The position numbers and the translations under genes were made by a program. From Brevundimonas sp. ASV9 (lineage in GTDB: Bacteria; Pseudomonadota; Alphaproteobacteria; Caulobacterales; Caulobacteraceae), in NCBI RefSeq assembly GCF_016429195.1, contig NZ_JAELUF010000006.1, positions 1 through 64,000 of the forward strand: 64,000 nucleotides of DNA, given 5' to 3'. Positions 50,775 through 59,979 of the stretch are shown piece by piece (positions within the stretch are counted from its first letter, which is position 1; each line of letters starts with the position of its first letter). Under the pieces are notes generated by a model. That model was not told the origin of the DNA, made no database searches, and saw only the letters and a list, made by a program, of their open reading frames with translations.

Positions 50775-51878
50775 TCAGGGCGCGGCAGGATCCGAGGGCG
50801 CCCTGACGCCCAGGCGCATCGCGGCGTCCCAGCGTGTTAGCAGGCTCGCGCGCCGCGCCTGGTCCAAATTGGCCAGCAGGGCCGGACCCACGCGAATAGG
50901 CCGAACGCCCGGCGACGCCGGTCGCACGGGCGCATCGACGTCATCGCGCACCGGCCGAATCCCCAATGCGCCAATCACCCGCTGGCCTTCGCGTGACAGC
51001 AGGAAGTCCAGAAACAGCCGCGCCGCGTGCGGGTGCGCCGCGTTGCGAGGAATGAAGGCCACGCGCGACACGGACAGATGATAGTCGTCAGGCGTGATCA
51101 GTCCGATCTGGGGAACACGGTCGGCCCAAGACTGGCCGTAGGAACGGTTCATATTGTAGGCGAACGCCATCCGGCCATCGGCGATCTGGCCCATCATCCT
51201 CTTCCCCGAAGTGTCCAGTCGCGGACGCTGCGCGCCCAGCGCCTCCATCAGCGGCCAGGCGTCGGGATAGATCTGCACGTCCGCCGACAGCTGCATCAAG
51301 GCCACGCCGCTGCGTTCCGCGTCATACAGGGTGACGCGTCCGCCGAAGACGTCCTGGCGCGTCTTGAGCAACCGGAGCAGATCCGCATGGCTGCGCGGCA
51401 CGACATCGCCCTGAAGCCGGCTTCGGTTGTAGGCGAACACGATCGGTTCTGCGGTCAGCCCATACCCCTGGTCGCGCCACACCGACCCGTCGGGCATTGC
51501 CGACCGGTGGGGGGACTTGTAGGCTTGGGCATAGCCGTCGTTGATCAACTTGACCTGCACGTCCATCGCCGTGCTCCAGACCAGGTCCGGCCCGTCCTGC
51601 CCGGCGTCCGCCAGCGCCCGAACCTGTTCGGCGATCCGCGTGGAGTTAATGTCTTCCAGATGCACCCTGATCCCGGGCCAGCGGCGACCAAAGGCCTCCA
51701 GAACCGGCCCCATCAGGCTGGTGTTCGTCAGGATATGCAGCGCCCCTTCGCGACGCGCCAGCCAACGCACCCGCTGCGCCGTGCCTGCCCCCTCCGGCTC
51801 CGACGAACAGGCGGCGGCGCCCGATCCCGCCAAGACTCCCGCCAGACCCGCCAGCAGCTGTCGACGATCCGTCTTCAC
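50775..51878 (-). CDS. Iron-type ABC substrate-binding lipoprotein without transporter genes
   Basis: A 367-residue periplasmic binding protein: twin-Arg-containing signal (TDRRQLLAGLAGVLAGSGAAAC) with a lipobox-like Cys at about residue 24, then a type-2 SBP fold (LHILTNTSLMGPVLEAFGRRWPGIRVHLEDINSTRIAEQV, DLVWSTAMD). This is the AfuA/FbpA-like group. No permease or ATPase is nearby. It is divergent from a TctDE-like two-component pair with only 56 bp between, so it probably feeds ligand information to the sensor kinase rather than supplying a transporter. It starts with GTG. Confidence 0.82.
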   Translation of the reverse strand: MKTDRRQLLAGLAGVLAGSGAAACSSEPEGAGTAQRVRWLARREGALHILTNTSLMGPVLEAFGRRWPGIRVHLEDINSTRIAEQVRALADAGQDGPDLVWSTAMDVQVKLINDGYAQAYKSPHRSAMPDGSVWRDQGYGLTAEPIVFAYNRSRLQGDVVPRSHADLLRLLKTRQDVFGGRVTLYDAERSGVALMQLSADVQIYPDAWPLMEALGAQRPRLDTSGKRMMGQIADGRMAFAYNMNRSYGQSWADRVPQIGLITPDDYHLSVSRVAFIPRNAAHPHAARLFLDFLLSREGQRVIGALGIRPVRDDVDAPVRPASPGVRPIRVGPALLANLDQARRASLLTRWDAAMRLGVRAPSDPAAP

Positions 51879-51934
51879 CGCTCCGGCTTTCTGGTTATGG
51901 TGTCGCGCATGATCCGTCGCCCCGTTCTGTCGCC

Positions 51935-52597
51935 ATGAGAATACTCGTCGTCGAAGATGACAAGGCGCTGCGGCATTCGCTCGAAGCCAGTCTTCTAGAG
52001 GCAGGGTTCGAGGCGAGCTGTACCGACAGCGGCGAACAGGCCTTGGAGCGCGAAAGCGCCGAGGTGTTCGATGCCGTCATCCTGGACATCGGCCTTCCCG
52101 ACATCGATGGCTTCGAGGTGCTCAGAACCCTTAGGCGCCGAGGATCCTCGACGCCGGTCCTGATGCTGACGGCGCGCGACGCCCTCGGCGACCGCGTTGC
52201 GGGCCTGGATCTCGGGGCCGACGACTATCTGGTCAAGCCGTTCGCGCCGTCGGAACTGGTCGCCCGCTTGCGCGCGATTGTGCGCCGGCGTCAGGGACAG
52301 GCCGCCGGCGCGGTGATCGTCGGAACCCTCTTCTGCGACTGGCGCACGGGCCGCGCCCTGGTCAACGACCGCGACCTCGCCTTGCGTCCTCGCGAATGGG
52401 CGGCCTTGCGCGTCCTGGCCTCGCGTTCTGGACAGGTGGTGGACCGCGACCTTCTGGCCGCCGAGGTCTTTCCGCAGGACGAGGCGCCGTCCCTAAACGC
52501 CTTGGAAATCCATGTTGGACGGCTGCGGCGCAAGCTGCAGCCGGACGGCCCGGCCGTGACCAATATTCGCGGCCGCGGCTATCGCCTCGACCCATGA
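51935..52597 (+). CDS. OmpR/PhoB-family response regulator (TctD/QseB-like)
   Basis: A 220-residue two-domain regulator. The receiver has Asp8/Asp9 and phospho-acceptor Asp51 (AVILDIGLPDIDGFEVL), with Lys in LVKPFAPSELVARLRA. The C-terminal winged helix is RPREWAALRVLASRSGQVVDRDLLAAEVF, LNALEIHVGRLRRKL, IRGRGYRLDP. Its stop overlaps the kinase start (ATGA), so the pair is translationally coupled. The shared promoter region with the divergent SBP gene suggests that the SBP is a target. Confidence 0.92.
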   Translation: MRILVVEDDKALRHSLEASLLEAGFEASCTDSGEQALERESAEVFDAVILDIGLPDIDGFEVLRTLRRRGSSTPVLMLTARDALGDRVAGLDLGADDYLVKPFAPSELVARLRAIVRRRQGQAAGAVIVGTLFCDWRTGRALVNDRDLALRPREWAALRVLASRSGQVVDRDLLAAEVFPQDEAPSLNALEIHVGRLRRKLQPDGPAVTNIRGRGYRLDP

Positions 52598-53967
52598 ACC
52601 GCGGCGGGCCTGCCCGTTCCCACAGCCTGGTCACACGCCTGCTGATCGCACAGGTGGTTCCGCTGGCGATCTTCGCCATCGTCGTTCTGGCGGTCGGCGC
52701 CTGGACGGCCCAGCGGGTGGTGGCGAGTAATGCGGACCGGTTGCTGGCCGGCGCGCTGCAAACGATCCGCGAGACCGTGTCGGTCGCGGATGACCGCATC
52801 ATCGTGGACGTGGAGCCCTGGGCCCTGGCTTTGTTGGACGGCCCGGAACGTGACGCCGTCTTCTATAGCGTTCGCGAAGGCGACCGGCTCGTCACCGGCT
52901 ATGAAGAACTCCCCAACCTCCCCCAGGCTCAAGCGGACCGCCCGCTCTTCACAGACCTGTCGGTGCGGGGCGTTGCGGTGCGGATGGCGCAACAGACCTT
53001 AATCATCCCAGGACGCGACGCCCCAATCCGCGTCTCGGTCGCCCAGAGTTTGGACTCCCGTCGCGCCAGCCTGCGCGAGCTTTACCGCAGCATGCTGCTT
53101 CTCCCCGCCCTCCTGGTCGTTCTGGCCGCTCTCTTGATCTGGCCGGCGCTGCAATGGGGCCTGAACTCGCTCAAACGGCTGATCGACGACCTGACGCGAC
53201 GCCCCAGCCCCTCGGCCGACTTCGCCCCGACCAATATCGACTTGGCCCCGCGTGAGTTCTGGCCGGTCCTGAACGCCTTTAACCATCTGCTCGCGCGGCT
53301 GGAGAGTTCGACCTCCGGCATTCAGCGGTTCGCGGCCGACGCCTCGCACCAACTGCGTACGCCGCTGTCGGTGGTGTCGGCCAATCTCGAACTTCTCGAC
53401 GGCGCTTCCCGCCCCTGGACCGATCAGGAGAGACGGCTGATCGCCGATTCACGCGACGCCGTCAGCGGCATGACGCGGCTCGTCGGGCAACTGCTGTCGA
53501 CGGCGCGCGCCGACGGCGCGCGGATCACGTCGTCCGCCGACCTCGGCCGCGCCGCTCGCCGCGCCTGCCAAGCCGCGCGTGAGCGCCGCAGCTTTCCTGA
53601 AGGCGCCCTTCGTCTGCGGCTTCCGGCTGAGCCGGTGACCGTCGTCGGGGCCGAGGATCTTATCACTGAACAGATTCTCAACCTGATCGACAACGCCTTC
53701 CACCACGGCGCACCGCCTGTGATCGTGCATGTCCAGACGACTGGGGTGGTCTGCGTGTGGGATCACGGCCCAGGGGTCGATGAAGCCGCGCTTCCCCGCC
53801 TCACCGACCGTTTTTTCCGCGCTGCCTCATCCCACGCATCCGGCTCCGGCCTCGGCCTGGCGATCGTCCAAACCCTGGCCGACGCCCAGGGGGCGCAGTT
53901 CGCACTGTACAGCCGAGGCGTTGAGCGAACCGGCCTGGTCGGGAGGATTGGTTTTCAGCTTGGCTAG
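52594..53967 (+). CDS. Sensor histidine kinase (TctE-like)
   Basis: A 457-residue membrane kinase. First helix LLIAQVVPLAIFAIVVLAVGAW, a periplasmic 2CSK_N-type sensor region of about 130 residues, a second helix (MLLLPALLVVLAALLIWPAL), a HAMP-like linker, then the H-box FAADASHQLRTPLSVVSANLELL and the ATPase domain (NLIDNAFHHG, VWDHGPGVDE, GSGLGLAIVQTLADAQGA). The start at 52594 overlaps the response-regulator stop by 4 bases. The periplasmic domain, together with the divergent binding protein, suggests sensing of an SBP-bound ligand such as an organic acid or iron complex; this is inference. Confidence 0.92.
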   Translation: MNRGGPARSHSLVTRLLIAQVVPLAIFAIVVLAVGAWTAQRVVASNADRLLAGALQTIRETVSVADDRIIVDVEPWALALLDGPERDAVFYSVREGDRLVTGYEELPNLPQAQADRPLFTDLSVRGVAVRMAQQTLIIPGRDAPIRVSVAQSLDSRRASLRELYRSMLLLPALLVVLAALLIWPALQWGLNSLKRLIDDLTRRPSPSADFAPTNIDLAPREFWPVLNAFNHLLARLESSTSGIQRFAADASHQLRTPLSVVSANLELLDGASRPWTDQERRLIADSRDAVSGMTRLVGQLLSTARADGARITSSADLGRAARRACQAARERRSFPEGALRLRLPAEPVTVVGAEDLITEQILNLIDNAFHHGAPPVIVHVQTTGVVCVWDHGPGVDEAALPRLTDRFFRAASSHASGSGLGLAIVQTLADAQGAQFALYSRGVERTGLVGRIGFQLG

Positions 53968-54023
53968 GAGACGTGCGACCGAAACAGACCTTTTCAACTT
54001 CCGTCATGCGTTAGAAGCAGACG

Positions 54024-54488
54024 TCAGATACCACGCGGGAAATCGACATTCGTTTGACACGTCTCATGGAGATGCTCTGCGAAAGCTTCCGCTGAGCAGG
54101 ATGCCTCCCCCGTCAGCCACATCTTGCGCATCGCCAGCTGGCCGGCCGCCGCGCCCATGGCGACAAGCGCTAATGGCGGGCCGTCACCGCTCTCTGACAA
54201 CCGCGCCTCGATCATGCCAGCCAGCTTCCGTTGAAGCTTGGCCAGCACCGGCGGCGCGAACAATACCCTTGCCAGCGCCCGCTGCGGCCAGACGTGCTCC
54301 AACATCGCCCTCAGTGCCGCGCGGCCCCCTCGTCCCGATGCGGCAGCCGCCAGCGGGATGAAGACTGGGTCGATGACCGCGACCAGGACGTCGTCCTTGT
54401 TCCGGAAATGCTCATAGAAGGTCGACCGCCCCACGCCCCCACTAGATGCCGCATCCCGCACAACATCTGAATTGCGATTGACTCGCAT
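54024..54488 (-). CDS. TetR-family regulator with shortened N-terminus (possible pseudogene)
   Basis: A 154-residue TetR-like protein. The recognition part of the HTH is present (DVVRDAASSGGVGRSTFYEHFRNKDDVLVAV), and so is a helical effector domain. However the first helix normally found before it (the ILDAA-LFAERG segment) is missing: only about ten residues precede the HTH. The gene seems to have lost its 5' end, or starts from an unseen codon. It is divergent from the TBDR at 54532 with 43 bp between, the place expected for its repressor. DNA binding may be impaired. Confidence 0.6.
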   Translation of the reverse strand: MRVNRNSDVVRDAASSGGVGRSTFYEHFRNKDDVLVAVIDPVFIPLAAAASGRGGRAALRAMLEHVWPQRALARVLFAPPVLAKLQRKLAGMIEARLSESGDGPPLALVAMGAAAGQLAMRKMWLTGEASCSAEAFAEHLHETCQTNVDFPRGI

Positions 54489-54531
54489 TAATATTCGCAA
54501 TACGGCACGCGACCGATCTTTGGGGGACAAA

Positions 54532-56817
54532 ATGTCGCGTAATCACCTTATGACGTCATCGTCGGCTGGCCTCGTCATCCTGCTCGCGGCAGGCTCCGCT
54601 GCCGCCCAGACCCAGGATCAGCCGACATCTGTCGAGGACATCGTCGTCACCGGCGAGAAGACCGACCGCTCGCTTCAGGACACGCCGACCAGCGTCGGCG
54701 TCGTGACCTCACGCCGGGTCGAGCAGGAGGCCATTCAGACGCTAGGGGAAGTCTTCCAACGCACCGCCAACTTGACCGAAACCTACGGCCATACCGGCTT
54801 CACCATTCGCGGCGTCAACAACCAGGGCGTCTCCGGCGGCGGCGACGCGGCCCTGACCACCATCTATGTCGACGGCGCGCCCTTGCCGCCCACCATCACC
54901 TTCTCGGGACCGACGGACGCCTGGGACATGCGTCAGATCGAGATCTTTCGCGGACCGCAGTCGACGCTTCAGGGTCTTAACGCCTTGGCCGGGTCCGTCG
55001 TGATGCGCACGATCGATCCGACCTTCGACTGGGATTTGCGCGCCCGCGCCATCGTCGCCGACCCTAAGGAGACCGCCTTCGCCGTCGCCGGAGGGGGGCC
55101 GCTGATCGCGGACGAACTGGCCTTCCGCCTGTCAGCCGAAAAGCGCGACGGCGACGGTTTCACGCACAACGAGACCCTGAATGCACCCGAAGATCCGATC
55201 GACAGTCTGACGGTTCGCGGGCGTTTGCTGTGGACGCCCAAGAGCCTGCCGGGCTTCGAGGCGCGCCTCGGCTACACCCGGTTCGAAAGCGATGGCGGCT
55301 ATCTCTTCAGCTACACCAACACCGACGTTCCCGACTTCTACGACAACCGCCGCGCCTTTTCGGACACGCCCAACACCAGCCATGTCGAAACCGACCTGGC
55401 GACCCTGGAGCTGAGCCAGGTCCTGTCTGACAAACTGACCCTGTCCAGCGTGACCTCCTGGAGCGATATCCAGCAGTTCCAGCAGTACGACGGAGACGGT
55501 ACGGCCGCGAACATCGGCTATGGCTTCAACGCCTACGACTATGACACCCTGACCCAGGAAGTGCGGCTGAACTATCGCGGCGAGCGCGTCCACGGTCTGA
55601 TCGGCGCCTTCTATTACGACCGCGACCAGCACGCGAACTCGGCCAGCCGGACCAATGTGCCGACGCCGGTCAACACCATCGCGGCGCTGCTGCAGTCGAA
55701 CGGCCTGGATGCGGCGACGGCGAGCGCCGTAGCGAACTTGTACGCCCGTGCCCTTCCTGTCATTCCGGTCAACTATTCGGCCGAATTCCCCAGCCAGGTG
55801 ACGACCTACGCCCTGTTCGGCGACGGCGAATGGAACCTGACCGACCGACTGTCGGTCGTGGGCGGTTTCCGCTGGGATCACGAAGAGAACACGGTCCGGG
55901 TCACGCAGTCGGCCGTCTTTGTCGGAACCTATCCCGATCCCGCCGCCTACGGGCCGGTAGGTTCGCCCCTCTATCTCGCCGTGACGGGCATCAACGCGGG
56001 CGTCGCCGGCCTCGTGGCCCAGGCGGGATCGGCGACGCCCGAAGCCACGCGGGACTTCGATGCCTTCCTGCCCAAGCTCGGTCTGCTGTATGATGTGACG
56101 CCGGACGTGACGGCGGGTTTCGTGGTTCAGCGGGGCTATCGGTCGGGCGGCTCCAGCGCCAACACGGCCCGCTCCCAGGTGTTCGCCTATGACCCCGAGT
56201 ACACCTGGAACTACGAAGCGTCCCTTCGCTCGACCTGGCTCGACGGCGCCCTGACCGTCAACGCCAACGCTTATTACGTCGATTGGACGGATCAGCAGGT
56301 ATCGGTCAACTTCGGCCTGAACCTGTACGACAACCACACCGTCAACGCCGGCAAGTCGCATCTGTACGGCTTCGAGGTCGAGACGACCCACCGCCTGAAC
56401 ACCGCCTTCGACTGGTACGCTTCGCTCGGCTTCTCACGCACCCAGTTCGATGAGTTCACGACCAGCGTCGGGGGAACGTCGAGCGACCTCAGCGGATCGG
56501 AGTTCTCCTACGCGCCGCGCTGGACCCTGGCGCTCGGCGGAAACTATCGCTGGGGGTCGGGCTTCGTGGCCAATCTCAACGCCAACTATCGGTCGGAAGT
56601 CTTCACCAGCACCGGCTTCAGCCAGGACGACAGCAAGGTCGGCGGCCGCACTCTGGTCAACGGGCGCGTCGGATACGAGACCCCACGCTGGGGCGCCTAT
56701 GTCTATGCCAAGAACCTGCTGGACGAGCAGTATATGAGCTACAACCGCACGGACACCGCCCAGGCCGTTCTGGGCGATCCCCGGGTCGTCGGCCTGATGC
56801 TTCAGGCGCGCTGGTGA
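54532..56817 (+). CDS. TonB-dependent siderophore-type receptor
   Basis: A 761-residue receptor: signal peptide (SAGLVILLAAGSAAAQTQ), TonB box VEDIVVTGEKTDRSLQDTPTSVGVVTSRR, plug (GFTIRGVNNQGVSGGGDAALTTIYVDGAPLP, QIEIFRGPQSTLQGLNALAGSVVMRT), then a barrel ending VVGLMLQARW. The start at 54532 is preceded by GGGGGAC; the earlier TTG-type starts run into the TetR gene. It is first in an operon with a small membrane protein and a PiuB-like PepSY protein, an arrangement typical of ferric-siderophore uptake and reduction. No Fur box could be confirmed. Confidence 0.92.
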   Translation: MSRNHLMTSSSAGLVILLAAGSAAAQTQDQPTSVEDIVVTGEKTDRSLQDTPTSVGVVTSRRVEQEAIQTLGEVFQRTANLTETYGHTGFTIRGVNNQGVSGGGDAALTTIYVDGAPLPPTITFSGPTDAWDMRQIEIFRGPQSTLQGLNALAGSVVMRTIDPTFDWDLRARAIVADPKETAFAVAGGGPLIADELAFRLSAEKRDGDGFTHNETLNAPEDPIDSLTVRGRLLWTPKSLPGFEARLGYTRFESDGGYLFSYTNTDVPDFYDNRRAFSDTPNTSHVETDLATLELSQVLSDKLTLSSVTSWSDIQQFQQYDGDGTAANIGYGFNAYDYDTLTQEVRLNYRGERVHGLIGAFYYDRDQHANSASRTNVPTPVNTIAALLQSNGLDAATASAVANLYARALPVIPVNYSAEFPSQVTTYALFGDGEWNLTDRLSVVGGFRWDHEENTVRVTQSAVFVGTYPDPAAYGPVGSPLYLAVTGINAGVAGLVAQAGSATPEATRDFDAFLPKLGLLYDVTPDVTAGFVVQRGYRSGGSSANTARSQVFAYDPEYTWNYEASLRSTWLDGALTVNANAYYVDWTDQQVSVNFGLNLYDNHTVNAGKSHLYGFEVETTHRLNTAFDWYASLGFSRTQFDEFTTSVGGTSSDLSGSEFSYAPRWTLALGGNYRWGSGFVANLNANYRSEVFTSTGFSQDDSKVGGRTLVNGRVGYETPRWGAYVYAKNLLDEQYMSYNRTDTAQAVLGDPRVVGLMLQARW

Positions 56818-57392
56818 GCCCTGAAATGATCACCACGCTGGCGACGATCCCCCTGCTGGCGGGGGGCGTCGGCGCCGCCTGGCTGCTGCGACGGGCCTGG
56901 AGCGATCGCATGGCGACGCGCCCGTTCTGGATCGCCGCCGGTTGGGCCGCTATCGCCGCCATCACCGTCGCGCCTGCCTTCGTGCTCGGCGGCGCGCGCG
57001 GCCCCTTCATCGCCTGGACCCTGATCTCGGTCGCAGCGCTGGCGGTAGTGGGGCAAGGCGTTCAGGTCCGCGTGGCGCGGGCGCGGGCCGAACGCAGCCT
57101 GGCGCCGGAACCGTCCGACCGCGTCTCCAAGGCCTGGCGCGGTTGGCTGCGGGGACTGCTGGCGGGACCGCTGGGCATGATCGCCGCGATGGGCGTGGCC
57201 ATCGCCTTCGCCGCCTTCTGTCCGGGCGCGCCCCAGACCCGCCTGGTGATCGCCGGCCTGATGGTTCCGGTCCTGTGGGGCGGCGCTATGGCCTGGACCT
57301 TGGCCGACGACAAGATTGTGCGCGCCACCGCCGTTCTGGTCGGCGTCAGCGTGATCACCTTCACCGCCGCCGTTCTGAAGGGGTTTTCATGA
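56814..57392 (+). CDS. Small multi-pass membrane protein between TBDR and PiuB-like gene
   Basis: A 192-residue inner-membrane protein with about five hydrophobic segments (TIPLLAGGVGAAWLLRRAW, WIAAGWAAIAAITVAPAFVL, FIAWTLISVAALAVVGQGVQ, GMIAAMGVAIAFAAFC, ATAVLVGVSVITFTAAVL). The GTG at 56814 overlaps the receptor stop (GTGA); the ATG at 56826 is an alternative. Its stop overlaps the next start by 4 bases. Such proteins accompany PepSY iron-uptake partners in this group, but the function is unknown. Confidence 0.75.
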   Translation: MSPEMITTLATIPLLAGGVGAAWLLRRAWSDRMATRPFWIAAGWAAIAAITVAPAFVLGGARGPFIAWTLISVAALAVVGQGVQVRVARARAERSLAPEPSDRVSKAWRGWLRGLLAGPLGMIAAMGVAIAFAAFCPGAPQTRLVIAGLMVPVLWGGAMAWTLADDKIVRATAVLVGVSVITFTAAVLKGFS

Positions 57393-58888
57393 GCGAGACC
57401 GCGCCTGCAAAAATGAAAGCCGGCAAGCCGATCTGGCCCAAGATCCCCTCCGGCTTCGTCCGTTCCGTCCTGGCCGGTCACTCGGCCTTGGGCCTGGCCT
57501 TCGCGGCCTTGATCTATCTGGTGTGTTTTTCGGGTTCGGTCGCGGTGTTCGCGCGCGAGTTCCAGCGCTGGGAACAGGCCGCCAATCCCGCGATCACGAC
57601 GGTCACGCCGGCCGCAATCCAGGCCGCGATGACGGCGGCCGTCCAGCGGGTCGGCGACGGCATTGAGCACGTCTATATCACCCCGCCCACGCCCGACCTG
57701 CCCCGCCTGACGGTGATGACCGACTCACACGGTGTTCAGCGCACCTTCGCCGCCGACGCGAACGGCCGTCTGACAAGCGAGGGCGAGGCCATCTGGACCG
57801 AGTTCATGACGCGGCTTCACATCAATCTGCACCTGCCCAAGACCTGGGGCATGTTCATCGTCGGCCTGACCGGTGTCGCGCTTCTGTCCTCGCTCATCTC
57901 CGGCGTGCTGGCCCACCCGCGTGTGTTCAAGGACGCCTTTCACCTGCGCTGGGGCGGATCCAAGCGCCTGCAGGAGGCGGACCTGCACAATCGCCTCGGC
58001 GTGTGGGCCCTGCCCTTCCACGTCGTCGTCTCCCTGACGGGCGCGCTGCTGGGCCTGACCACCATCATCGTCGGCGTGCTGGCGATGGCCATGTTCCAGG
58101 GCGACACCTCGAAAGCCTACGCTCTCTTCCTGCCGCCGATCGTCGACGATCCGCGCCCGGCCGCCGCCCTGCCCGATCTGATCGCCGCGATGGAGGCGAC
58201 GCAGCGTCTGTCGCCCGGCTCCAAACCGAGCTTCGTCGGACTGGAACATCCGACCGAACAGGGGCAGGCCGTGATGGTCAACGCCACCCTGCCCAACCGC
58301 CTGATGGCCGCGGACACCTTCTATTTCAACGGCAAGGGCCAGTTGCTGGACGCCTCCGAAACAGGCGCGACGAACCTTGGCGAGAAGATTCTCGGCTCGC
58401 TCGGTCCGCTGCATTTCGGCTGGTACGGCGGACTGGTGATCAAGCTGGCCTACGGCCTGCTGGGACTGGCCCTGACCTCAGTCACGGCCAGCGGCGTCGC
58501 CATCTGGCTGGCGCGTCGAGGGGACAAGGGCCGCCCCGCGCCGCGGTGGGAGCGGATATGGATCGGCACGGTCTGGAGCCAGCCTCTGGCCTTCGCCGCT
58601 TCTGCTCTGGTGACGATCAGCCTTGGCGGCGGCGACGGTTTGCCGCTGGTCGTGTGGGGCTTTGTCACGATCATCACTCTCGCCGTCGCCCTTGCCTTCG
58701 AGCCGAAGCGATTGTCCCGTCTTTTGCGCCTGACCTCGGCGATCGCCATTCTGGCAACGGTGGCTGTCCATCTGCTCCGGCACGGCGGTCTGTATGCGGA
58801 TCAGGCCGGCTGGGGGATGAGCGCAGCGCTTGTCATGGTTACGCTCATTCTTCTCGCGAGCCTCCGAAAAGGACGAACAGCAAGCTAG
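57389..58888 (+). CDS. PepSY-associated membrane protein (PiuB-like)
   Basis: A 499-residue inner-membrane protein of the PepSY_TM family. First helix ALGLAFAALIYLVCFSGSVAVFAREFQRWEQ, a periplasmic PepSY domain, then further helices (GMFIVGLTGVALLSSLISGVLAHPRVFKDAFHLRWGG, RLGVWALPFHVVVSLTGALLGLTTII, LVIKLAYGLLGLALTSVTASGVAIWLARRG) and a final four-helix region. Conserved His residues in LHINLHLPKTWG and FHVVVS are typical and may bind heme. Family members assist reductive release of iron from siderophores. It is the third gene of the TBDR operon. The IS6-like element begins 3 bases after its stop codon, so the gene was spared. Confidence 0.88.
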   Translation: MSETAPAKMKAGKPIWPKIPSGFVRSVLAGHSALGLAFAALIYLVCFSGSVAVFAREFQRWEQAANPAITTVTPAAIQAAMTAAVQRVGDGIEHVYITPPTPDLPRLTVMTDSHGVQRTFAADANGRLTSEGEAIWTEFMTRLHINLHLPKTWGMFIVGLTGVALLSSLISGVLAHPRVFKDAFHLRWGGSKRLQEADLHNRLGVWALPFHVVVSLTGALLGLTTIIVGVLAMAMFQGDTSKAYALFLPPIVDDPRPAAALPDLIAAMEATQRLSPGSKPSFVGLEHPTEQGQAVMVNATLPNRLMAADTFYFNGKGQLLDASETGATNLGEKILGSLGPLHFGWYGGLVIKLAYGLLGLALTSVTASGVAIWLARRGDKGRPAPRWERIWIGTVWSQPLAFAASALVTISLGGGDGLPLVVWGFVTIITLAVALAFEPKRLSRLLRLTSAIAILATVAVHLLRHGGLYADQAGWGMSAALVMVTLILLASLRKGRTAS

Positions 58889-58891
58889 AGG

Positions 58892-59704
58892 GTGCTGTCA
58901 GTCTAACGCTAACTTGTCTCCACTTCGGGCCGGCTCAGGCGGCTGGTTGGAGACCGCATTTCGTAAAGCCCCTCTCGTTTAAGCGCCATCGCTTTCCAGC
59001 GGCTGTGATCCATCAGGCCGTGTGGCTCCACTTTCGCTTCAGCCTCAGCCTTCGTGACGTTGAAGAGCTGATGGCCGCGCGCGGGATCGACGTAAGCTAC
59101 GAGACCATCCGCTGCTGCACGATTAGTTTTGGGCCTCAGATCGCACGACGACTGAAGAAACTTCGCCCCTCCCCTTCTCCACGCTGGAAGGGACGAGATC
59201 GTTTGCTCGATCGGTGGAAAGCGGATGTTCCTATGGCGCGCCGTAGATGATGAGGGCGAGGTGCTCGACGTTGTGGTTCAGCGACGCCGGGACACCGACG
59301 CGGCCTTGACGCTGCTACGCCGTCTGCTGCAGAACCAGCCTGTCGAGCCCGAGAAGATCGTCACCGACGGGCTCGCATCATACCAAGCGGCCTTGAGCCA
59401 GCTTGGGCTGCGGCACCTGCATTCACCCGGTCGGCTTCGAGAGAATAATCGAGCGGAGAACTCCCACCTGCCGATCCGACGGCGAGAGCGGCAACAGCAG
59501 CTGTCAAATCCCCGGCGTCAGCCCAGCGCTTTCTCACAACCCACGCCGCGATCTACGACACCTTCTACACTCAACGTCACCTCATCAGCCGCCCTACCCT
59601 CCACCGTTTCCGCGCCGGGGCGAATCCGGCATGGGCCGTAGCTGTCGCCTGAGTTTTCGTCGGGTTGGGCAAGCTGCCGTTCTCATCCATTAACCTGACA
59701 GCAC
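58892..59704 (+). mobile_element. Degenerate IS6-family insertion sequence
   Basis: An 813-base element bounded by inverted GTGCTGTCAG (58892-58901) and CTGACAGCAC (59695-59704), with partial matches further in. Length and transposase fit the IS6 family. I see no exact 8-bp target duplication outside the ends, consistent with age or with an origin by recombination. Confidence 0.8.
58963..59652 (+). pseudogene. IS6-family transposase, inactivated by two frameshifts
   Basis: The N-terminal part reads KPLSFKRHRFPAAVIHQAVW then FSLSLRDVEELMAARGIDVSYETIR. After a likely 2-base loss near 59186-59191 the frame shifts and reads CSIGGKRMFLWRAVDDEGEVLD, then IVTDGLASYQAALSQLGLRH and NNRAENSHLPIRRRERQ. 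A second shift near 59490-59505 leads to KSPASAQRFLTTHAAIYDTF and RHLISRPTLHRFRAGA, ending at 59652. The DDE residues can still be traced but never in one frame, and the usual start codon is not apparent. Inactive. Confidence 0.88.
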
Positions 59705-59930
59705 TCTGAGGGCGCATAACGGACGATGGCGCGAACTCATGCGCGTAAGATCCAACCGTTCCACGCCGCTCATTTATAGGCTCACAGCCAACTTGATGCG
59801 GGGCGTTCGACGATCGAACGATCGGTGACACGCACAAGCGCGTAAAACGTTTTGACTGTGACGTGTCCATTTGGCGCGACAGCGCACCTATCGAGCCCTG
59901 TGATCCGGCGATCTGGAACCAGAAAACAAA

Positions 59931-59969
59931 TGAGACGTCGATCTAACGTCGTTCAAGATCGACGTCTCA
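59931..59969 (-). terminator. Rho-independent terminator of the TBDR gene
   Basis: Perfect 14-bp arms TGAGACGTCGATCT and AGATCGACGTCTCA around an 11-base loop. Read on the minus strand it follows the receptor stop by 10 bases and continues into TTTGTTTTCT, a proper T-tract. Confidence 0.9.
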
Positions 59970-59979
59970 GTGCAGCGGA

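Noticed and set aside
58003-58900. Long frame starting inside the PepSY gene and reading into the IS element
   Set aside because: Only the part after 58963 carries transposase motifs; the earlier part is a shadow of the PiuB-like gene.
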